NCBI GenBank assembly: GCA_016844485.1
Contig: JAENIZ010000017.1
Location: 1-19,568, forward strand
Length of the DNA stretch: 19,568 nt
Reading direction: 5' to 3'
From: Gammaproteobacteria bacterium
Lineage (GTDB): Bacteria; Pseudomonadota; Gammaproteobacteria; Eutrophobiales; Eutrophobiaceae
Shown: positions 15,209 through 19,568 of the stretch, piece after piece
Position numbering within the stretch: the stretch's first letter is position 1
How the letters are laid out: every line of letters starts with the position of its first letter
The notes under the pieces: generated by a model
What the model was told of the DNA's origin: nothing
Databases searched by the model: none
Seen by the model: only the letters and a program-made list of their open reading frames with translations
Program-made: the position numbers and the translations under genes

Positions 15209-17905
15209 ATGAGCAGAAAATTACTTGTCCTGGTTGACGGCTCTTACTATATGTTTCGGGCCTACCATGCATTGGGTGACCTCAAGAATTCTCATGATGA
15301 ACCTACCGGGGCTATTTATGGCGTAGTAAACAGTCTGCGCAAACTACTAAATGATTTCCGGCCGGACTACATTGCTGTTGTGTTTGATGCAAAGGGAAAG
15401 AATTTTCGCCATGAACTTTATCCGGAGTACAAGGCCAACCGTCCGCCCATGCCCGAGGATCTGGCGCGTCAGATCGAACCGATCCACGAGGTTATTCGAA
15501 CGCTGGGTTTGCCATTATTGATGATCGACGGGGTGGAGGCCGACGATGTGATCGCTACACTGGCAAAAAAGGCCGAAAGCAAAGATATGGATACGATTAT
15601 TTCATCGGGTGACAAAGACCTTGCCCAACTGGTCAATGATCATATCCGTATGTATAACGCGATGGATAACGTGATTATCGATAGCGAAGGGGTAAAGAAA
15701 AAATACGGCGTTCCTCCCGAACGCATCATCGATTATCTGACACTGATCGGTGATAGTGTCGATAACGTCCCCGGCGTCCCCAAGGTGGGCCCCAAGACGG
15801 CAACAAAATGGCTGGCAGAATATGGGTCGCTGGATGAGATCGTTGCCAGGGCAGATGAATTCAAGGGTAAGGTGGGTGATTATCTCCGTGCAAGCCTCAC
15901 TCAATTCCCCCTGACGCGGGAGCTTATTACCCTGAAGTGCGATATTGCCCTCGACATAGAAGCAGATGCGCTCGTGTCAACACCGCCGGATCAAGAAGCA
16001 CTGAAAGATCAATCCAGCCACTGGGGATTCAAGACGTTGTTGTCTGAATTTGGAAAAACACCGCCTGCGCAGGAAAAACCCTCCACTACATCAGGCCAGT
16101 GCCAGTATCAAACAATCCTGTCACAAACCGGGCTGGATGAATGGTTGCGGAAGCTTCAGTCAGCGGAATTAATTGCTATCGACACCGAGACCACCAGTCT
16201 GAATTACATGGATGCGGAGATCGTTGGCCTGTCTTTTGCTGTAAACCCGGACCAGGCGGCGTATCTACCGCTGGCCCATGATTACCCCGGAGCGCCACAA
16301 CAATTGTCCCGGGCAAAAGTGCTCGAACAATTTAAACCCCTGCTTGAAGATAACGCCAGATTAAAGCTCGGACATAACCTGAAATATGATATGAATGTGC
16401 TGGCCAACCATGACATTACTTTACAAGGGTGCCGGCATGACACGATGCTGGAGTCCTATGTCCTGGACAGCACGGCCACGCGTCATGACATGGATTCCTT
16501 GGCGCTCAAATATCTTGATAAAACCACCATTCATTACGAGGACGTCGCCGGCAAAGGGGCAAAACAGATCCCCTTCAATCAGGTAACGATCGACAAGGCT
16601 GCGCCCTATGCGGCGGAAGACGCCGAAGTCACGCTCAGACTGCATCTTTCTCTCTGGCCCAGATTGAAACAGACAAAATCCCTGCAACGATTATACGAGG
16701 AGATCGAAATCCCGCTGCTCTCCGTATTATCCAGGATGGAACGTCATGGTGTCGTCATTGACGCCAGCATGTTGGCGCAGCAAAGCAAAGAGCTGACCCG
16801 GCGCATGCAAGAAATTGAGCACCATGCTCATGCATTGGCTGGCCAATCCTTCAATATCGGATCGCCAAATCAGATCCAGACCATACTCTATGAAAAAATG
16901 AATCTGCCTGTCCTGGCCAAAACACCGAAAGGCCAGCCGTCCACTGCCGAATCCGTACTGGAAGATCTTGCCCTGGACTATGAATTGCCGAGGCTCATCC
17001 TGGATCATCGCAGCCTGAACAAACTGAAATCAACGTATACGGACAAGCTCCCCGGGCAGATCAATGCGCGCACCGGGCGCGTACATACCTCTTACCATCA
17101 GGCAGTGGCTGTCACGGGCAGGTTGTCGTCATCTGATCCCAATCTGCAGAATATCCCGATCCGTACCGAAGAAGGACGGCGCATACGTCAGGCCTTTATT
17201 GCTCCCCATGGCTATACCCTCCTTGCTGCCGATTATTCACAAATCGAATTGCGCATCATGGCCCATCTATCCGGTGACCGGGGCCTGCTTGAAGCCTTTG
17301 CCAAAGGGGAAGATATTCACAAAAGAACCGCAGCCGAAGTCTTCGATGTTGCTCCTGGCAGTGTCAGCCAGGAGCAACGGCGTGCGGCGAAGGCCATCAA
17401 TTTCGGCTTGATCTATGGCATGTCTCCGTTTGGCCTGGCGAAACAGCTCGGTATAGATAGAAGTGAGGCCAGGAATTACGTTAATCGATATTTTGATCGT
17501 TATCCCGGCGTCAAGGATTTCATGGATAACACCAGAGAAAAGGCGAGGGAGCAGGGTTATGTGGAAACAATCTTTAATCGCCGTCTTTACCTGCCCGAAA
17601 TTAACGCCCGCAATGCAGCACGCCGGCAATATGCCGAACGTACCGCAATTAATGCACCAATGCAGGGCTCTGCCGCTGATATTATTAAACGTGCCATGAT
17701 TTCAGTGGATAGCTGGTTGATCAAAAATAAAATAAATGCCAAATTAATTATGCAGGTGCATGATGAGCTTGTGCTTGAGGTCGCTGCAGAAGTTGTTGAT
17801 ACTGTGAGCAGTGAAATCGGTCACATAATGTCTGCGGCTGCGGAACTTGCTGTACCCCTGATCGTTGACATCGGCACAGGCAAAAATTGGGACCAGGCGC
17901 ATTGA
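15209..17905 (+). CDS. polA: DNA polymerase I
   Basis: PolA removes RNA primers and fills gaps in replication and repair. The 898-residue protein has all three domains. The 5'-3' exonuclease (about 1-290) has LVDGSYYMFRAYHAL, VFDAKGKNFRHE, GVEADDVIATLA and GDSVDNVPGVPKVGPKTA. The 3'-5' proofreading domain (about 310-500) keeps the metal ligands Asp325 and Glu327 (IAIDTETTS), Asp394 (LKYDMN) and Asp471 (AAEDAE). The polymerase domain has DPNLQNIPIRTEEGRRIRQA, catalytic Asp675 in LAADYSQIELR, motif B RRAAKAINFGLIYGM and motif C Asp852 in QVHDELVLE. Proofreading therefore looks intact, unlike in Taq polymerase. The start at 15209 matches the family N-terminus. Confidence 0.98.
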   Translation: MSRKLLVLVDGSYYMFRAYHALGDLKNSHDEPTGAIYGVVNSLRKLLNDFRPDYIAVVFDAKGKNFRHELYPEYKANRPPMPEDLARQIEPIHEVIRTLGLPLLMIDGVEADDVIATLAKKAESKDMDTIISSGDKDLAQLVNDHIRMYNAMDNVIIDSEGVKKKYGVPPERIIDYLTLIGDSVDNVPGVPKVGPKTATKWLAEYGSLDEIVARADEFKGKVGDYLRASLTQFPLTRELITLKCDIALDIEADALVSTPPDQEALKDQSSHWGFKTLLSEFGKTPPAQEKPSTTSGQCQYQTILSQTGLDEWLRKLQSAELIAIDTETTSLNYMDAEIVGLSFAVNPDQAAYLPLAHDYPGAPQQLSRAKVLEQFKPLLEDNARLKLGHNLKYDMNVLANHDITLQGCRHDTMLESYVLDSTATRHDMDSLALKYLDKTTIHYEDVAGKGAKQIPFNQVTIDKAAPYAAEDAEVTLRLHLSLWPRLKQTKSLQRLYEEIEIPLLSVLSRMERHGVVIDASMLAQQSKELTRRMQEIEHHAHALAGQSFNIGSPNQIQTILYEKMNLPVLAKTPKGQPSTAESVLEDLALDYELPRLILDHRSLNKLKSTYTDKLPGQINARTGRVHTSYHQAVAVTGRLSSSDPNLQNIPIRTEEGRRIRQAFIAPHGYTLLAADYSQIELRIMAHLSGDRGLLEAFAKGEDIHKRTAAEVFDVAPGSVSQEQRRAAKAINFGLIYGMSPFGLAKQLGIDRSEARNYVNRYFDRYPGVKDFMDNTREKAREQGYVETIFNRRLYLPEINARNAARRQYAERTAINAPMQGSAADIIKRAMISVDSWLIKNKINAKLIMQVHDELVLEVAAEVVDTVSSEIGHIMSAAAELAVPLIVDIGTGKNWDQAH

Positions 17906-17917
17906 ACCCATTTATGC

Positions 17918-17936
17918 TGTAATTATTACATTGACA
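17918..17936 (+). promoter_or_regulatory. 13-base palindrome abutting a TTGACA -35-like box upstream of hisA
   Basis: TGTAATTATTACA at 17918-17930 is a perfect inverted repeat (arms TGTAAT and ATTACA around one T). It is followed at once by a consensus -35 hexamer TTGACA at 17931-17936. The best -10 at 17-base spacing (AAAGAT, 17954-17959) is poor. TAAGAT at 17967-17972 and TATGCT at 17962-17967 are closer to consensus but too far away. It may be an operator and promoter for hisA-hisF. The regulator is unknown. Confidence 0.35.
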
Positions 17937-18064
17937 GAATTTTTTATCGTTTAAAGATCCTTATGCTAAGATCTGGTTAGTAACCCATGGGACCGAAATA
18001 ACCCACAATTCAAACCCTGCGCTTCGTTCACCTCGTATTCCATTATCAGTTCCAAGGACACATG

Positions 18065-18805
18065 ATGCTTTTAATCCCCGCGATTGATATCAAAGATGGC
18101 CGGTGTGTACGCCTGCGTCAGGGCCGCATGGATGAAGAAACGATCTATAGTGAAAATCCACTGGATATGGCCAAACGCTGGATTGAGGCGGGTGCCAGAC
18201 GGTTGCATATCGTTGATCTGGATGGCGCCATTGCGGGCAGGCCGGAGAATGCAGACATTATCCATGAAATAGCCGAAACCTATCCGGCCATCCCGGTACA
18301 GGTCGGGGGCGGAATACGTGATGAAGATACCATTCAGACTTACCTCGATGTGGGAGTGAGTTATGTCATCGTCGGGACCAAGGCGGTCACCACCCCGCAC
18401 TTTGTATCCGACATCTGTCTTGAATTTCCAGGCCATATCATCGTTGGCCTGGACGCAAAAGACGGCAAGCTCGCCACCAACGGCTGGTCTAAACTGTCAC
18501 ATCATACTGCTGCTGATATGGCCCAACGGTTTGAAGAAGACGGTGTGGCCGCCATTATCTTTACCGACATCGGCCGGGACGGCATGATGAACAGCGTGAA
18601 TATAAAGGCGACTGTCGAAATCTGCAGGCAGGTGACTATTCCGGTCTTTGCCTCCGGCGGGGTCACCAATATGGATGATATTCGCGCCCTGTGTAAAGCG
18701 GCCGATGAAGGTATTGCGGGGGCAATCACCGGTCGCGCCATCTATGAGGGCACTCTCGATTTCGCCGCCGCGCAAAAACTGGCAGATGATATCTGCGCCA
18801 CCTGA
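18065..18805 (+). CDS. hisA: Phosphoribosylformimino-5-aminoimidazole carboxamide ribotide isomerase HisA
   Basis: HisA carries out the Amadori rearrangement of ProFAR to PRFAR, the fourth step of histidine synthesis. The protein is a (beta-alpha)8 barrel of 247 residues. The catalytic pair is Asp8 (LLIPAIDIKDG) and Asp130 (IVGLDAKDG), and the phosphate-binding loops GGGIRDED and ASGGVTN are present. Two ATGs follow each other (18062 and 18065). The second is preferred because AAGGA at 18054-18058 is then 6 bases away and the protein begins MLLIPAID like its relatives. The gene lies 156 bases after polA, without hisH or hisB before it, and 14 bases before hisF. Confidence 0.97.
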   Translation: MLLIPAIDIKDGRCVRLRQGRMDEETIYSENPLDMAKRWIEAGARRLHIVDLDGAIAGRPENADIIHEIAETYPAIPVQVGGGIRDEDTIQTYLDVGVSYVIVGTKAVTTPHFVSDICLEFPGHIIVGLDAKDGKLATNGWSKLSHHTAADMAQRFEEDGVAAIIFTDIGRDGMMNSVNIKATVEICRQVTIPVFASGGVTNMDDIRALCKAADEGIAGAITGRAIYEGTLDFAAAQKLADDICAT

Positions 18806-18819
18806 ACAGTAATAAATAA

Positions 18820-19568
18820 ATGAGTCTGGCCAAACGCATCATTCCCTGTCTGGATGTTGACGCCGGACGGGTAGTTAAAGGCGTTCGCTTTGTCGATATC
18901 CGTGACGCCGGTGATCCGGTTGAGGTAGCCCGCCGCTACGATGAACAGGGGGCAGACGAGATTGCCTTTCTCGACATCACGGCGAGCAGTGATGAGCGTG
19001 ATACGATGGTCCATGTGGTGGAAGCGGTCGCCAGCCAGGTATTTATCCCATTAACCGTGGGCGGGGGCATTCGCACGCTGGATGACATTCGCCGCATGCT
19101 GAGTGCAGGGGCAGACAAGATCAGTATCAATACCGCGGCCGTAAACAATCCCGATCTGGTCAGCGCAGCCTCTGGCCGGTTCGGCTCCCAGTGTATCGTC
19201 GTGGCCATTGATGCAAAGCGCGCCGCTAGTGGAACCCCGTATTGGGAAGTCTTCACCCATGGGGGGCGTAAATCCACCGGCATCAATGCAATCGAATGGG
19301 CGGTGGAGATGGCGCGGCGCGGCGCGGGGGAAATACTACTGACCAGTATGGACCGGGACGGGACCCGCGACGGATTTGATCTTGAGCTGACCCGTGCCGT
19401 GAGTGAGGCGGTAACAATCCCGGTCATTGCCTCCGGCGGCGCCGGCACACTGGAACATCTGGCGGAAGGCGTGATCAAAGGCAAGGCCGATGCAGTCCTG
19501 GCCGCCAGTATCTTTCATTTCGGTGAATACACCGTGCACGAGGCCAAATCCATGATGAAGCGGTACAA
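18820..19568 (+). CDS. hisF: Imidazole glycerol phosphate synthase cyclase subunit HisF (cut by window edge)
   Basis: HisF joins PRFAR with ammonia from HisH to give imidazole glycerol phosphate and AICAR. The ATG at 18820 opens 249 complete codons to the window edge. The family has about 256, so only the extreme C-terminus is missing. The barrel's catalytic residues are Asp12 (IIPCLDVD) and Asp131 (VVAIDAKR). Phosphate-binding loops VGGGIRT and ASGGAGT, and the LLTSMDRDGTRDGF segment, are also present. It follows hisA by 14 bases without a good ribosome binding site, so coupling to hisA is likely. The glutaminase partner HisH is not encoded in the window. Confidence 0.97.
   Translation, partial: MSLAKRIIPCLDVDAGRVVKGVRFVDIRDAGDPVEVARRYDEQGADEIAFLDITASSDERDTMVHVVEAVASQVFIPLTVGGGIRTLDDIRRMLSAGADKISINTAAVNNPDLVSAASGRFGSQCIVVAIDAKRAASGTPYWEVFTHGGRKSTGINAIEWAVEMARRGAGEILLTSMDRDGTRDGFDLELTRAVSEAVTIPVIASGGAGTLEHLAEGVIKGKADAVLAASIFHFGEYTVHEAKSMMKRY

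Noticed and set aside
1..19568. Sigma-54 (-24/-12) promoters, CRISPR arrays, tRNAs and insertion sequences
   Set aside because: A reading of both strands for the GG-N10-GC type spacing in gene gaps, regular repeats, cloverleaf motifs and transposase motifs gave nothing convincing.

Overview
The window is chromosomal DNA from a gammaproteobacterium. The evidence is the conserved block kdsD-kdsC-lptC-lptA-lptB-rpoN-hpf-ptsN-(hprK)-rapZ, and the polA / DUF2782 / type II homoserine kinase neighbourhood also known from Pseudomonas. The genus cannot be fixed from the sequence. No rRNA, tRNA, insertion sequence, prophage or CRISPR array was seen. The genes look like housekeeping genes in their ancestral setting, not an accessory island. 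The longest gap without a gene is 233 bases (419-651).

Layout. (1) 1-418, minus strand: the N-terminal part of an AmgK-like cell-wall sugar kinase, cut by the window edge and divergent from kdsD. (2) 652-4134: lipopolysaccharide genes. KdsD and KdsC make Kdo; LptC, LptA and LptB belong to the machine that carries LPS to the outer membrane. (3) 4200-5975: rpoN (sigma-54) and hpf (ribosome hibernation factor). The hpf reading frame seems to lack its first beta-strand. (4) 6017-10770: a compact phosphorelay of PtsN (EIIA-Ntr), HPr kinase/phosphorylase, RapZ, an EIIA-Man-type protein, HPr and Enzyme I, with no sugar permease beside them. HPr carries both His15 and Ser46, so this looks like a regulatory rather than a transport PTS. 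(5) 10878-13021: mgtE (Mg2+ transport) overlapping a zinc-ribbon methyltransferase gene. (6) 13012-15165, minus strand: LOG-family protein, a secreted DUF2782 protein and homoserine kinase ThrB, which is broken by one frameshift. (7) 15209-19568: polA, then hisA and the start of hisF, with no hisB or hisH in front of them.

How they work together. Regions 2 and 3 and the start of region 4 form one long same-strand run with small gaps and overlaps. It couples envelope building with nitrogen/carbon signalling through sigma-54, PtsN and RapZ. RapZ in enterobacteria controls glucosamine-6-phosphate synthase, which feeds both LPS and peptidoglycan, and AmgK recycles peptidoglycan sugars, so cell-envelope supply is a shared theme of the left half. 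The best leads are the HprK-containing phosphorelay, the eroded hpf start, the thrB frameshift, and a perfect palindrome abutting a -35-like box upstream of hisA.
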